A stretch of 64,000 bases of DNA from Deltaproteobacteria bacterium (lineage in GTDB: Bacteria > Myxococcota_A > UBA9160 > UBA4427). Made by a program: the position numbers and the translations under genes. Under the pieces are notes generated by a model. That model searched no databases, was not told the DNA's origin, and saw nothing but the letters and a program-made list of their open reading frames with translations. The DNA is taken from positions 32,818-96,817 of the forward strand of contig NZHD01000108.1 in the NCBI GenBank assembly GCA_002691205.1. The letters are read 5' to 3'. Of the stretch, positions 46,553-55,346 are shown piece by piece (within the stretch, counting starts at the first letter, position 1; every line of letters starts with the position of its first letter).

Positions 46553-46927
46553 ATGGAAAATTTACCTGGCGATGCAGTAAGTGATGAAGCGACAACAAGC
46601 GAGAGCGGTCTTGCCTGGCACGATCTATCTGTGGGCGAAGGGGTGCAACCGGCAAGTGCATCCAGCTCAGTAGAAGTGCACTACACAGGATGGCTACTCG
46701 ATGGAACCAAGTTTGATAGCAGTGTAGACCGAGGCGAGACCATCACGTTTCCTCTCAATGGAGTCATCGCCGGCTGGACCGAAGGAGTCGGCTCCATGAA
46801 GGTCGGCGGAAAACGCAAACTCATTATTCCGGCGCATCTGGGATATGGAGATCAAGGCGCCCCTCCGATCATTCAGCCAGGAGCCACGCTCGTTTTTGAC
46901 GTGGAACTCATCAACGTCATTGACTAG
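46553..46927 (+). CDS. FKBP-type peptidyl-prolyl cis-trans isomerase
   Basis: A 124-residue single-domain [24 protein letters not shown], then [20 protein letters not shown], and the C-terminal [20 protein letters not shown] and [16 protein letters not shown]. Nearly all FK506-site aromatic and acidic residues are present (YTGxLxDGxxFDSS, GYG). It speeds prolyl isomerisation during protein folding; no signal peptide is evident, so cytoplasmic. The ribosome-binding site is weak. It follows the MAPEG gene by 92 bp. Confidence 0.95.
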   Translation: MENLPGDAVSDEATTSESGLAWHDLSVGEGVQPASASSSVEVHYTGWLLDGTKFDSSVDRGETITFPLNGVIAGWTEGVGSMKVGGKRKLIIPAHLGYGDQGAPPIIQPGATLVFDVELINVID

Positions 46928-47025
46928 ACCGAACTCAAAAAGCCAAGCCCTCTGTAGCCCATCCGCTTTAGGCTGACTTACGTAACGGCCCTAGGGTCAG
47001 ATCGCTGATCTTTCGGCTACGCAAC

Positions 47026-47478
47026 TTACAGATTTTCAGTATGTGCTTTCAAAGCCGCGAGTAGCTCTTGGTAGACACCGTTGTGACCACGCTCTCCACC
47101 GAGAAAAAAACCAATATGCATCAAGAGTGTATTTGAGCGGACTTGGCAAAAAAACGAGACCCGGGTTTTCTCTCCTGCTATCTGCTCGAATTCCCATCGA
47201 CCGACACCTACTAAATCGCCATCGTCGTAGCTCTCTTCGATAAAAAGAGGCGACTCCAAGCTGCGAATAGTACGCGTGAACCTCGATTTTACAGGTGAGC
47301 CCGCCGGAGAGAGCTCGTGGCTCAATCGGGTGCCCTCACCCACTGGCCCTCCGCTCAAGACCTCAACCCTGTATCGAGGGTACCACTCATGCATGTGTGG
47401 GTAATCAAGAATGACATCAAAAACAGCCTGAGCTGGAGCTGATATCACAACGCTATCTACTGTGTCGATGCTGGGCAT
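47026..47478 (-). CDS. SRPBCC-family (START/Bet v1-like) protein
   Basis: A 150-residue helix-grip protein: SVVISAPAQAVFDVILDYPH followed by MHEWYPRYRVEVL at the N-terminus, GRWEFEQIAGEKTRVSFFCQ in the middle strands and a C-terminal helix NGVYQELLAALKAHTE. This is the polyketide-cyclase/COQ10-like layout that binds a hydrophobic ligand. The ligand is unknown. A glutathione S-transferase gene lies upstream on the same strand, about 95 bp away. Confidence 0.8.
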   Translation of the reverse strand: MPSIDTVDSVVISAPAQAVFDVILDYPHMHEWYPRYRVEVLSGGPVGEGTRLSHELSPAGSPVKSRFTRTIRSLESPLFIEESYDDGDLVGVGRWEFEQIAGEKTRVSFFCQVRSNTLLMHIGFFLGGERGHNGVYQELLAALKAHTENL

Positions 47479-47573
47479 AGCCTAACCATAGCTTGTCTAT
47501 GACTCACAGTACATTTTCTCAAAGATTGAGATGCCTCAATGAGAGGGAGAAGACTCCTTTAAAACCTAAGATC

Positions 47574-48182
47574 TTATGTTTCCATAGCCTTCTGAAATGC
47601 AGGCCGCGATTCAACCCGTTTAATGTACGACTTCAAATTCTTCATTTCGTCAGAGACTTGACCTAATCGGTTGGCCATAAAAAGAGAGTGGCCCAACATG
47701 ATGTCGGCCGCCGAGAAATCCCCCACGAGATACTCTCTTCCCTCAAGAGCCGTTTCCACAGGGGCGACGGCTTTCCCGAGGAGCCTTTGCGCCTGCTCAA
47801 GTGCGGTTTGGTCTCGCCTGTCAGGCGGCATTAAAACAGTCTGCACGATGATTGTATTTATCGGTGGCATCACCATGCCCTCGCAATAATGAAACCACTG
47901 TAAATATTCAGGAAATTCAGGCGCATGGACACCGGGCTTCAGGCCACCGTCTCCATGGCGAGCCATCACATACTCTACGATGGCCCCCGACTCAAAAATA
48001 GAGATGTCCCCTTCCTCAAGGACAGGCACGCGACCCAACGGGTGTCTGCCTCTATGCTCTTCGGACTTCAAGTCCTTCGGGTGAAAGTCCATCCGGTTCA
48101 GGTCGTATTCTAAACCGAGTTCTTCGAGCAACCACACGATACGCCCCGCTCGGGAGTTCGGCGCAAAATGTAACTTCAACAT
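47574..48182 (-). CDS. Glutathione S-transferase family protein
   Basis: About 202 residues from the ATG at 48182, preceded by AAGGA; an upstream start at 48236 would add 18 residues that lack homology. The thioredoxin-like N-terminal domain has KLHFAPNSRAGRIVWLLEEL and the cis-Pro/glutathione site GRVPVLEEGDISIFESGAIV (VP and ES). The helical C-terminal domain includes YLVGDFSAADIMLGHSLFMA, the N-capping box and hydrophobic staple. It would conjugate or reduce with glutathione; substrate unknown. Confidence 0.92.
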   Translation of the reverse strand: MLKLHFAPNSRAGRIVWLLEELGLEYDLNRMDFHPKDLKSEEHRGRHPLGRVPVLEEGDISIFESGAIVEYVMARHGDGGLKPGVHAPEFPEYLQWFHYCEGMVMPPINTIIVQTVLMPPDRRDQTALEQAQRLLGKAVAPVETALEGREYLVGDFSAADIMLGHSLFMANRLGQVSDEMKNLKSYIKRVESRPAFQKAMET

Positions 48183-48474
48183 GTCATGTTCCTTTTTGTA
48201 AGAGACACCAGAGCTTACGAGAGAGGCCATCTGCATTGACGGACCATGGATAGCTTGCCCGTCGACCGAGAAGATAGCTTCGGAAAAAAGAAAAAAGACT
48301 CATTCGCTCAAATCAGACGGCTTTATTTCTTCAAATGCCCCAGAAAAGCGCCTTCGTAAACATAAACCAAACTCAACACACCTAGTCCGAAATCTCTTTA
48401 TTCCTATCTCAGAGCCCTGAATCAGGGTGCCCCCGGGCTCGCGAGTAGCCTGACGAGGTCTAATCGCCTACAAA

Positions 48475-49584
48475 ATGTTCATGAAGATTTTCATGACACT
48501 CCTCTTCGTTGTCGCGTTCACTCCCGCATTTGCCTTCGCGCAGAACTCTGAAAAGGGTACGGGCATTCAGCCCCCCGGAGAGGGACAGGAGAGCCTTCGC
48601 GTCGCTACCTGGGAATCTCCACCGTTTGCGTTTAAGAACACAACAGGGAGATGGGTTGGTATCTCTATTGAACTCTGGAACGCTATCGCCCAAGAACTGA
48701 ATTACAAGTACGAGTTCAAAGAGTACACCCTCGATGGCGCACTTGATGCTTTAACGAATAAAAAAGTCGACCTCGGAGCCGCTCCTTTTTCCATCACACC
48801 CGACCGCTACAAAACGATGGACTTTAGTCGCAGCTACATGATGACTGGGTTTGGCATCGCCACCACAAAGGTGAGTGATGACCACATCTCAACTCTCTTA
48901 AACCGGATTCTGAACTGGGATTTCTTTAAGACCATCTCTATCTTATTCGGAACCCTAATATTTATAGGAGGCTTGGTCTGGCTTTTTGAGCGAAAACGTA
49001 ATGCGGACCAATTCGCGCGGGGCCCGCTAGATGGCCTCTTCTCCGGATTTTGGTGGTCCGCGGTCACCATGACCACCGTTGGCTACGGTGACAAATCACC
49101 CATCACTCTCGGGGGGAGAGTCATCGGGCTCTTCTGGATGTTTGCCTCGATTATTATTATCTCTGGATTGACAGGTTCCATCGCTGCTGAATTAACCTTC
49201 TTCCGAATGACGCCAAAAGTGAGCGGCCCTCACGATCTAAAAAGTGCGATAGTGGGAACTCTTCGATCCTCCCTTGAAGCCGATTACTTACATCAAGAAG
49301 GAATTCATCCTCAGGAGTACAAGAGTATTGATGAGGGGCTCAACGCTCTCGTCAACGGCTCCATCTCCGCGTTCGTTGCGGACCACTCAATCCTGAGCTA
49401 CTCGGCCGCTCGGAGCTTTCCCGGTCAAATCGAGATTTTGCCTCAACCCTTCGAACCAAACTTTATCGCTTTCCCGATGCCTCTTGAATCAAATTACGTT
49501 CGACCAATCAATATGCAATTGCTCAAATTTTTACAGACAAAAGAGTGGGACTCGATCCTCAAAAAATACAATGCCAGACAATAA
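48475..49584 (+). CDS. Bacterial ionotropic glutamate-receptor-like potassium channel (GluR0 type)
   Basis: A 369-residue protein with a signal peptide (1-22), then a periplasmic-binding lobe S1 (about 40-130; FSITPDRYKTMDFSRSY with the ligand Arg111), a TM helix at about 151-171, a pore loop with the K+ selectivity filter TMTTVGYGDKSP (199-210), a TM helix at about 214-240, and lobe S2 (about 250-365, with SAFVADHSILSYSAA supplying a likely ligand acid, D303). This order matches the cyanobacterial glutamate-gated channel GluR0. It should open a K+-selective pore when a periplasmic ligand, probably an amino acid, binds. Only the ligand is uncertain. Confidence 0.88.
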   Translation: MFMKIFMTLLFVVAFTPAFAFAQNSEKGTGIQPPGEGQESLRVATWESPPFAFKNTTGRWVGISIELWNAIAQELNYKYEFKEYTLDGALDALTNKKVDLGAAPFSITPDRYKTMDFSRSYMMTGFGIATTKVSDDHISTLLNRILNWDFFKTISILFGTLIFIGGLVWLFERKRNADQFARGPLDGLFSGFWWSAVTMTTVGYGDKSPITLGGRVIGLFWMFASIIIISGLTGSIAAELTFFRMTPKVSGPHDLKSAIVGTLRSSLEADYLHQEGIHPQEYKSIDEGLNALVNGSISAFVADHSILSYSAARSFPGQIEILPQPFEPNFIAFPMPLESNYVRPINMQLLKFLQTKEWDSILKKYNARQ

Positions 49585-49633
49585 CTCTTGTCCAACTCGC
49601 TCCTAAATGGACCACGGAGCATGGCAAAGAAGT

Positions 49634-50122
49634 TCAGCCACGTACTTCCCGAATGACCCGAGAAAGTTCGCGACGCGCTCGCCGTGTTCTTTTATCATCG
49701 ACACCAAGACGGGCGCTTCGGATCAGTGTGCGAATTTGCTGGCGGTCTACATCAGAGTGCTCGTCTACAAAATCCTGCAGTGCCGAATCTCCCTCCTCGA
49801 TCAATCGGGAATACCACTGTTCGTTCTGCTTTTCTCGAGCGACCCCACCCGAAACACTTCCTCCGCCTTTCATCATTCTTTCTTTGATGCCCACATGATC
49901 TTCGGCTCGCAACAACTGAGCAATCAATCGCTTCTGACGAGCCCTCGCTCGAAGCTTGAGCTGTTGACAAAAATCCACCGCTTCTCGGACCTCATCCGGT
50001 AGAGCGAGCCGATCAAGAGCCGAAGGTGCGAGCTTAATGAGCTCCAGTCCCAACTGAGTCACTGCCCTCGCCTCTTGCCTACTCTGTGTACGACTGATTA
50101 TCGGCTCGTCGTCTTCGGTCAT
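49634..50122 (-). CDS. darP: Ribosome biogenesis factor DarP (YjgA/DUF615)
   Basis: The 162-residue protein matches the DUF615/YjgA family: ISRTQSRQEARAVTQLGLEL at the N-terminus, LDRLALPDEVREAVDFCQQL and RARARQKRLIAQLLRAED in the middle, and a C-terminal helical segment with LIEEGDSALQDFVDEHSDVD. In E. coli DarP associates with late 50S assembly intermediates. GGAG precedes the ATG. It converges with the GluR0-like gene. Confidence 0.88.
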   Translation of the reverse strand: MTEDDEPIISRTQSRQEARAVTQLGLELIKLAPSALDRLALPDEVREAVDFCQQLKLRARARQKRLIAQLLRAEDHVGIKERMMKGGGSVSGGVAREKQNEQWYSRLIEEGDSALQDFVDEHSDVDRQQIRTLIRSARLGVDDKRTRRARRELSRVIREVRG

Positions 50123-50440
50123 TCTTTCTCCATCCGATTCCTCGGAACGAACTGTCTAGGCTCTATTCACGATCTTATTTGATCAGCTTCCGCTATTCAA
50201 TGAGATTCACAAAGAACTACATTCGTGGCCGTTCAAAGCATGATTCTCACAGAGCCTCACAACTCGCGAAGATCAAATCCAAATGGGTCTAAGATTCCCG
50301 ACTAGGTAGAAAACCACGGCAAATCGAATCCGCTGCGACCGATCTTTCATTCCGAATTCATCCACTTGCTGGTTTTCCTCAAACTTCCTGACCCCTCCCT
50401 CGCTCGCCGATCTCCGCAGATTCGTTAAAGTCGACTCGCT
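50123..50440. other. Intergenic region between darP and the zinc-ribbon SDR
   Basis: A divergent spacer of about 320 bp. I see no tRNA, dyad or recognised promoter. A reverse frame (50273-50503) overlaps the start of the SDR gene and shows no family resemblance, so I treat it as chance. Confidence 0.4.
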
Positions 50441-51958
50441 ATGTCTGATGACCCTCCGGGCCCAAACAAAAGCGAACCTCGTCAGTCGACCCTCGAAACT
50501 CACCTTAGATGGATTGAGTCGATGGCGGCCTCTCCCGAATCACTGGCCGAACTCGACTCACAAGACCTCTTGAGGCTGCGCAGAGCCGCCGGCGAGGTTG
50601 CTCTGCCCGACCGAATGGCACGGCGAAAGCACGCCAATGCCCGAAAGGGCCAGCAGCGGCGCCGAATTCGAAAAGATGATGATGCGGCGCTCGAAGCGAC
50701 CAGCAATCGTGCGATGAAGCGCGCCCTCGCTTTCCCCACGGCGCCCAAAGAACTGGCTATCACGGACGAGCAACGCTCTCTACTTGAGCATCAAGCACGA
50801 CAACGGCCCAAGCAGGAGCAGGCGAGGCTCCATGAGTCAAAGGCTTGCTACGTGTGTAAAAATCAATTCAGAGAACTCCACCATCACTACGACTCCATGT
50901 GCCCCTCTTGTGCCGAGCTCAACTGGCTCAAACGTACGGCGACCGCAAATCTACAGGGTCGGGTCGCTCTTGTTACTGGGACTCGAGTGAAGATTGGCTT
51001 TGAGATCGTGCTATTTCTCTTGCGTGCCGGTGCACGAGTGATCGCAACGACTCGATTCGCGTGCGATGCAGCTCGGCGTTTTGAAGCTGAAGAAGATTTT
51101 AAAGTTTGGCATAATCGCCTCGATATTCGTGCACTGGATCTACGCCACACACCCTCAGTGGAAAAATTCTGCCAAGAGCTTCTATCGACTGAGACCCGTC
51201 TTGATTTCCTTATTCATAATGCGTGTCAAACTGTCCGTCGACCGGCCGAGTACTACACCGAAATGGCAAAGCGAGAAAATCCAGCCGAGCTGCCTTCGCA
51301 CTTACAAACTCTAATCGGACGCGACACAGCCCAACGCGCGCTCGATCTATACCAATCTCCGAACGATGTGGCACAAATGAGTCAATTCGACCTACTGAGA
51401 GAGGGGGATCAAAGCCACCTTTTTCCGCCCACGATTAAAGATGGAGAAGGGCAACCGCTGGATCTTCGAGAGAGCAACTCATGGCGAATGGAACTCCATG
51501 AAGTTCCCACCCTTGAACTGCTTGAAGTTCAACTCGTTAATGCCATCGCACCGTTTGTCCTTAACAGCAAACTCAAACCGCTCATGACCGCTGTCAAAAC
51601 CCTCGACAAACACATCGTCAACGTTTCGGCGATGGAGGGCCAATTCCAACGCAATCTCAAGACAACGCGTCACCCTCACACAAATATGGCGAAAGCCGCT
51701 CTCAACATGATGACGCGAACATCTGGGGCCGACTATGTTAAAGATGGCATCCACATGAATAGTGTTGATACGGGCTGGGTCACCGATGAAGACTCATTTG
51801 CGAGAGCGGTAAAAAAAGAAACCGAACAGCGCTTCGCACCGCCTCTCGATTCAATCGATGGTGCTGCTCGCGTCGTTGACCCTATCTTTGTAGGGTTCAA
51901 TACAGGTCACCATTGTTGGGGACAGTTCCTGAAAGACTATGCACCTACGCCTTGGTAA
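50441..51958 (+). CDS. SDR-fold protein with an N-terminal zinc ribbon and altered catalytic site
   Basis: The 505-residue protein begins with a charged, basic region (about 1-130; RRKHANARKGQQRRRIRKDD), then a zinc-ribbon-like pair, CYVC (136-139) and CPSC (154-157), then a Rossmann SDR domain. The coenzyme motif is VALVTGTRVKIGFEIVLFLL (TGxxxxIG, where normal SDRs have TGxxxGIG), and LDFLIHNACQTVRRPAEYY replaces the usual NNAG. The expected YxxxK is HTNMAKAAL: Lys418 is kept but the Tyr position is Thr. NAD(P) binding is probable, but ordinary dehydrogenase chemistry is doubtful. Length is twice a typical SDR. Role unknown. Confidence 0.8.
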   Translation: MSDDPPGPNKSEPRQSTLETHLRWIESMAASPESLAELDSQDLLRLRRAAGEVALPDRMARRKHANARKGQQRRRIRKDDDAALEATSNRAMKRALAFPTAPKELAITDEQRSLLEHQARQRPKQEQARLHESKACYVCKNQFRELHHHYDSMCPSCAELNWLKRTATANLQGRVALVTGTRVKIGFEIVLFLLRAGARVIATTRFACDAARRFEAEEDFKVWHNRLDIRALDLRHTPSVEKFCQELLSTETRLDFLIHNACQTVRRPAEYYTEMAKRENPAELPSHLQTLIGRDTAQRALDLYQSPNDVAQMSQFDLLREGDQSHLFPPTIKDGEGQPLDLRESNSWRMELHEVPTLELLEVQLVNAIAPFVLNSKLKPLMTAVKTLDKHIVNVSAMEGQFQRNLKTTRHPHTNMAKAALNMMTRTSGADYVKDGIHMNSVDTGWVTDEDSFARAVKKETEQRFAPPLDSIDGAARVVDPIFVGFNTGHHCWGQFLKDYAPTPW

Positions 51959-52058
51959 GAGCTCACGCAGAGTTAAAATGAACCATATTGGCTGGGACGA
52001 CTTCAATTATATGATCTACGGTGGGCTAGATGAACCCTTGCCGCACAGAGCCTCTCGA

Positions 52059-52922
52059 TCAAGGCTTGCGCCAAATCCCCAAAAGCGTCACTCCAAGGCT
52101 AACGAGCAACGCTGTGGAAGGTTCTGGGATGGCCTCAAAATTATATCTTTTGTCGTATCCGGTGTACGACAACGAGACATCATCAAAATAACCTGTCTGA
52201 CCCTGATTGTATGAGCCCACCCCCACGCTCAATGCCAAAAGATCAGCGTCCGTAAAGTCACCGTCGAATGTTACGGCCCAGTCGGCCAACGTTCGAAGCG
52301 GAGGCCCTCCAAAACTATTCGGCTGACCAAAACCTCCGTCCCACCAAAAAAGACCCGACGTTGATGTAATTATCTGAGAAATCCATTCGTCGGTGGGGAC
52401 GGTCACCATGGGATTGGGCTGCCAGTAAGGCTCGTAGACGAGGCTTCCGTAACCATCGCCTAAGGCCGTAGGATTATTGAGAGTCAGCCTGATAGCCGGA
52501 GCTGCATAAGCATTGAGATCGCCGGCTAAACCCTTATAAAAAGAATATTCAATCTGAAGCGAGGCATCCGTCAAAATCGAGGCCGCTTTTCCATAGGCAT
52601 CAACGACTCCAACGTGGGCGACATCTGCGTTGTTACTGCCTGTGGTTAATAAAGCCGCTCCGGTAGGCAGAGGTTGATTATTCTCAAGCGGGCCACCCAG
52701 GCCGCTGAGGTCCACGGTGCTCGAAGCCCCGCCCGCCTCGACTTTCATCTCATACCAAACGCCTTCTGACGGCGTCGCCGAATAGGGCGCAAACTCGTTG
52801 ACCGTCAGCGTCACGGATTCGGCGGCCGAAGACATCAAAAGAGCAGAAGCCATCCAAAAGAAGAGAATTAAGCGGTATGACCGACTTCCCGTAACACACG
52901 TCTCTAACAAGTTTTTAGACAT
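52059..52922 (-). CDS. PEP-CTERM sorting-domain secreted protein
   Basis: About 287 residues from the ATG at 52922 (GGAGAA upstream). A signal peptide (SYRLILFFWMASALLMSSAA) leads to a Ser/Gly/Thr-rich beta-type chain with aromatic segments (EPYWQPNPMVTVPTDEWISQ), and a C-terminal FEAIPEPSTALLVSLGVTLL-GIWRK tripartite tail: the PEP motif, a hydrophobic helix and basic end that is recognised by exosortase/EpsH. Such proteins are exported, often in biofilm or polysaccharide contexts. No exosortase gene is in the window. A GT4-like gene lies upstream on the same strand. Confidence 0.88.
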   Translation of the reverse strand: MSKNLLETCVTGSRSYRLILFFWMASALLMSSAAESVTLTVNEFAPYSATPSEGVWYEMKVEAGGASSTVDLSGLGGPLENNQPLPTGAALLTTGSNNADVAHVGVVDAYGKAASILTDASLQIEYSFYKGLAGDLNAYAAPAIRLTLNNPTALGDGYGSLVYEPYWQPNPMVTVPTDEWISQIITSTSGLFWWDGGFGQPNSFGGPPLRTLADWAVTFDGDFTDADLLALSVGVGSYNQGQTGYFDDVSLSYTGYDKRYNFEAIPEPSTALLVSLGVTLLGIWRKP

Positions 52923-53164
52923 TGGATTCTCCAATCTAAATCGCACCACGGGCTACGGATGGACGTCTTTAATCTCGCACGCCCCTTACACAAATAGCAA
53001 CGGGATAGTCGACACCTAGTCTCGGATAGGCTCCGTCGGGACGAAGTTTGAGGGGAATTTTCCAACACGTTTCCAGTAAGAAACGGACCCTTCGGTCTAG
53101 GCTCCGCCCAATCCATCAGAGCCAATGAGGGACGTAGAAAACATGTCCCGAAACTCTCGGCCAC

Positions 53165-54301
53165 CTATCGTGATCGAAGCAAATCCATGACGCGGGGCCG
53201 AACGACATCGCCCCAGGCTCCCCAGTTAAGGCTGTCGTCATACAATTTTCGACTGTTCACCATGAGTTTTTCGTAGGCTTTCCGATCGGAAAAAAGATCG
53301 ATGATCACCTTCGCATAATCTGAGCCACGGGCTTCCAAAGGAAGAAGCTGCCCGTTGATGCCATTTTTCACAGCGCTGGGAACGCCTCCCGTCGCGGTAC
53401 TAATCACAGGCAACCCAAAAGCGCTGGCTTCACAAAAGGCTAACGAGAAGGCCTCTCCACGTGTGGGCACATGCATGAAATGGCAGCTCTTCAAAAGTTG
53501 CTCAAGCTGAGCGCGCTCCCGATTGCTGTTCTTATCAAGAAACCCGACCACGGTCACAAACTCGGAAGGCACTTCGAAATCGGGTTGCGTCCCCACGATG
53601 ATGAGCTCTGTCTTAAGTCCCATCTCATTGAGAGCAATCGTTGTCTCCACCGCAATCGCTCCGCCTTTCCTCTCCCACTCTCTCCCTAAAAACAAAAGGC
53701 GACATGGATTCTCCGCTCGATTCGCGAGAATTTCTTCCATGCTCGGAATATTTTCTACATTCGCACCCGAAGGCGCTACGAGAATTTTTTCTCGAGACGC
53801 GCCGTAATCCTCCACTGCAGAATCGGCTGCCCATTGAGACGGATAAATGATCAAATCCGCTCTCTGTATCTTTCGAGCCTCAGCCTCCTCCTGATAATCT
53901 CGCACGGCCTTAGGCGCGCGTCGAACAATTGGATAATGTTCGCAATAGAGCCGATAGGTGAGGTCTGACCGGTAAACGATCGGGAGATCCGTCTCTAAAC
54001 AAGATGTTGGGCTGTTCGCTGTATAAAGCAAATCGACATTTGCTTTTACAATTTCTTTTTGCAGCAATTGAGCAATTCTCATCCCCTCCTCGTAATTCGT
54101 CTCTCGCGCTGACTGAGCGCGGAGAAATCTACGTGCCCTCTTCAAGGGCCGAGGAAGTCGACTTCCAAGTGACCATAGACTTCGACCAATATGTACGACA
54201 TCTGTGCCATCTGTCTTTAGAGCATTAAACATTGAGTAATGCGCTCCAGACTGAGAAAGGCGATCTTTAGGATTCGTATTGGTCACATATCCAATTTTCA
54301 T
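53165..54301 (-). CDS. Glycosyltransferase, GT4 family
   Basis: The 378-residue GT-B enzyme starts KIGYVTNTNPKDRLSQSGAH. The C-terminal donor domain has RLLFLGREWERKGGAIAVET (the GxxxxxKG phosphate site) and GEAFSLAFCEASAFGLPVIS with E-x7-E-type spacing, then TATGGVPSAVKNGINGQLLP. It would add a sugar from a nucleotide donor, probably for a surface glycan; acceptor unknown. AAGGAAG lies before the ATG. It sits between yaaA and the PEP-CTERM gene, all on the minus strand. Confidence 0.88.
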   Translation of the reverse strand: MKIGYVTNTNPKDRLSQSGAHYSMFNALKTDGTDVVHIGRSLWSLGSRLPRPLKRARRFLRAQSARETNYEEGMRIAQLLQKEIVKANVDLLYTANSPTSCLETDLPIVYRSDLTYRLYCEHYPIVRRAPKAVRDYQEEAEARKIQRADLIIYPSQWAADSAVEDYGASREKILVAPSGANVENIPSMEEILANRAENPCRLLFLGREWERKGGAIAVETTIALNEMGLKTELIIVGTQPDFEVPSEFVTVVGFLDKNSNRERAQLEQLLKSCHFMHVPTRGEAFSLAFCEASAFGLPVISTATGGVPSAVKNGINGQLLPLEARGSDYAKVIIDLFSDRKAYEKLMVNSRKLYDDSLNWGAWGDVVRPRVMDLLRSR

Positions 54302-54405
54302 GCTGGCTTCCTTCGCTCACACAAAACCAAGACCCGGATCCCTGCTAAAATCTCTCAACGAGGGAAACAGCCGAGCAATTCAATCCATCGAACAACGACG
54401 AGCTC

Positions 54406-55197
54406 TTATTTGGCTTCTGACGCCTCGCGCACGAAAACGGGCTGATCCTCATCAGAGCGCTCTTCATCATAGCGATAGCCCATGCCGGAAAATCCCTTGA
54501 GATCAGCGACTGACTTAATTCGCTCCTGAATAATCCATCCGCACATGGCACCCCGCGCTCTTTTCGCGAAAAAACTAACGATCTTAAAGGGCCCGCCCTT
54601 CTTGGCGTCGAGAAACTTAGGGCTCACAATGCGGCCTTCAATTTTATCCGACTTGACCGAGCTGAAATATTCATTCGAAGCAAGATTGATCAGAGCGTTA
54701 GCGCCTGGGCTTTGTTCGAGATCTTCATTGAGCGCCGACGTGATCTCATCTCCCCAAAAAGCATATAGGTGTTTCCCTCGCTTATTCACGAGCGAAGTCC
54801 CCATCTCAAGACGGTAGGGCTGCATCAGGTCCAAAGGCCGCATGACCCCATATAGACCCGATAAAATCCGAAGGGTTTTCTGAGCGTGGGTATAGTCCCG
54901 CTCGGAGAAGGTCTCACGCGCATTCATGCCAAGATACACATCGCCCTTGAAAGCAGCCAAAGCGGGACGTGCATTCTCAGGCGTAAAAGGCACCGCCCAA
55001 TCCTGGTAACGCGTATGGTTGAGTTCTCCGAGTGCCTTCGAAACACCCATGAGCTTTGAAATGTCCGCAGGCGACTTTCGGGACATCACAGAAACGAGTT
55101 CTTCCGAATGCCCTAAAAAGCGGGGCGTCGAGTACTTCCGAGTTGGAAGCGAGGACTCAAAGTCCAAGGATTTGGCGGGAGAAATGACAACTAACAC
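54406..55197 (-). CDS. yaaA: Peroxide stress protein YaaA family (DUF328)
   Basis: About 263 residues of the YaaA family: VVISPAKSLDFESSLPTRKY, KLMGVSKALGELNHTRYQDW, ALAAFKGDVYLGMNARETFS, IINLASNEYFSSVKSD-like ALINLASNEYFSSVKSDKIE, and the end WIIQERIKSVADLKGFSGMG. I choose the GTG at 55197 because it yields the family's usual N-terminus (M-LVVISPAK); a TTG eight codons upstream is also open. In E. coli YaaA lowers free iron and limits oxidative damage after peroxide. No OxyR site was recognised. Confidence 0.93.
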   Translation of the reverse strand: MLVVISPAKSLDFESSLPTRKYSTPRFLGHSEELVSVMSRKSPADISKLMGVSKALGELNHTRYQDWAVPFTPENARPALAAFKGDVYLGMNARETFSERDYTHAQKTLRILSGLYGVMRPLDLMQPYRLEMGTSLVNKRGKHLYAFWGDEITSALNEDLEQSPGANALINLASNEYFSSVKSDKIEGRIVSPKFLDAKKGGPFKIVSFFAKRARGAMCGWIIQERIKSVADLKGFSGMGYRYDEERSDEDQPVFVREASEAK

Positions 55198-55346
55198 ACT
55201 CTTATATGTACAGAACGTCAAGCGACATGAAAACCCTAAAATGGGTGAGGTTCGTCAAGAACCAAATAAATGAGGCTATGGAGCACGGATTCACTTCATC
55301 CTCATCTTTAACACCCGACTCTGCCCCCGCCCCTTTCGGTGTTGAT

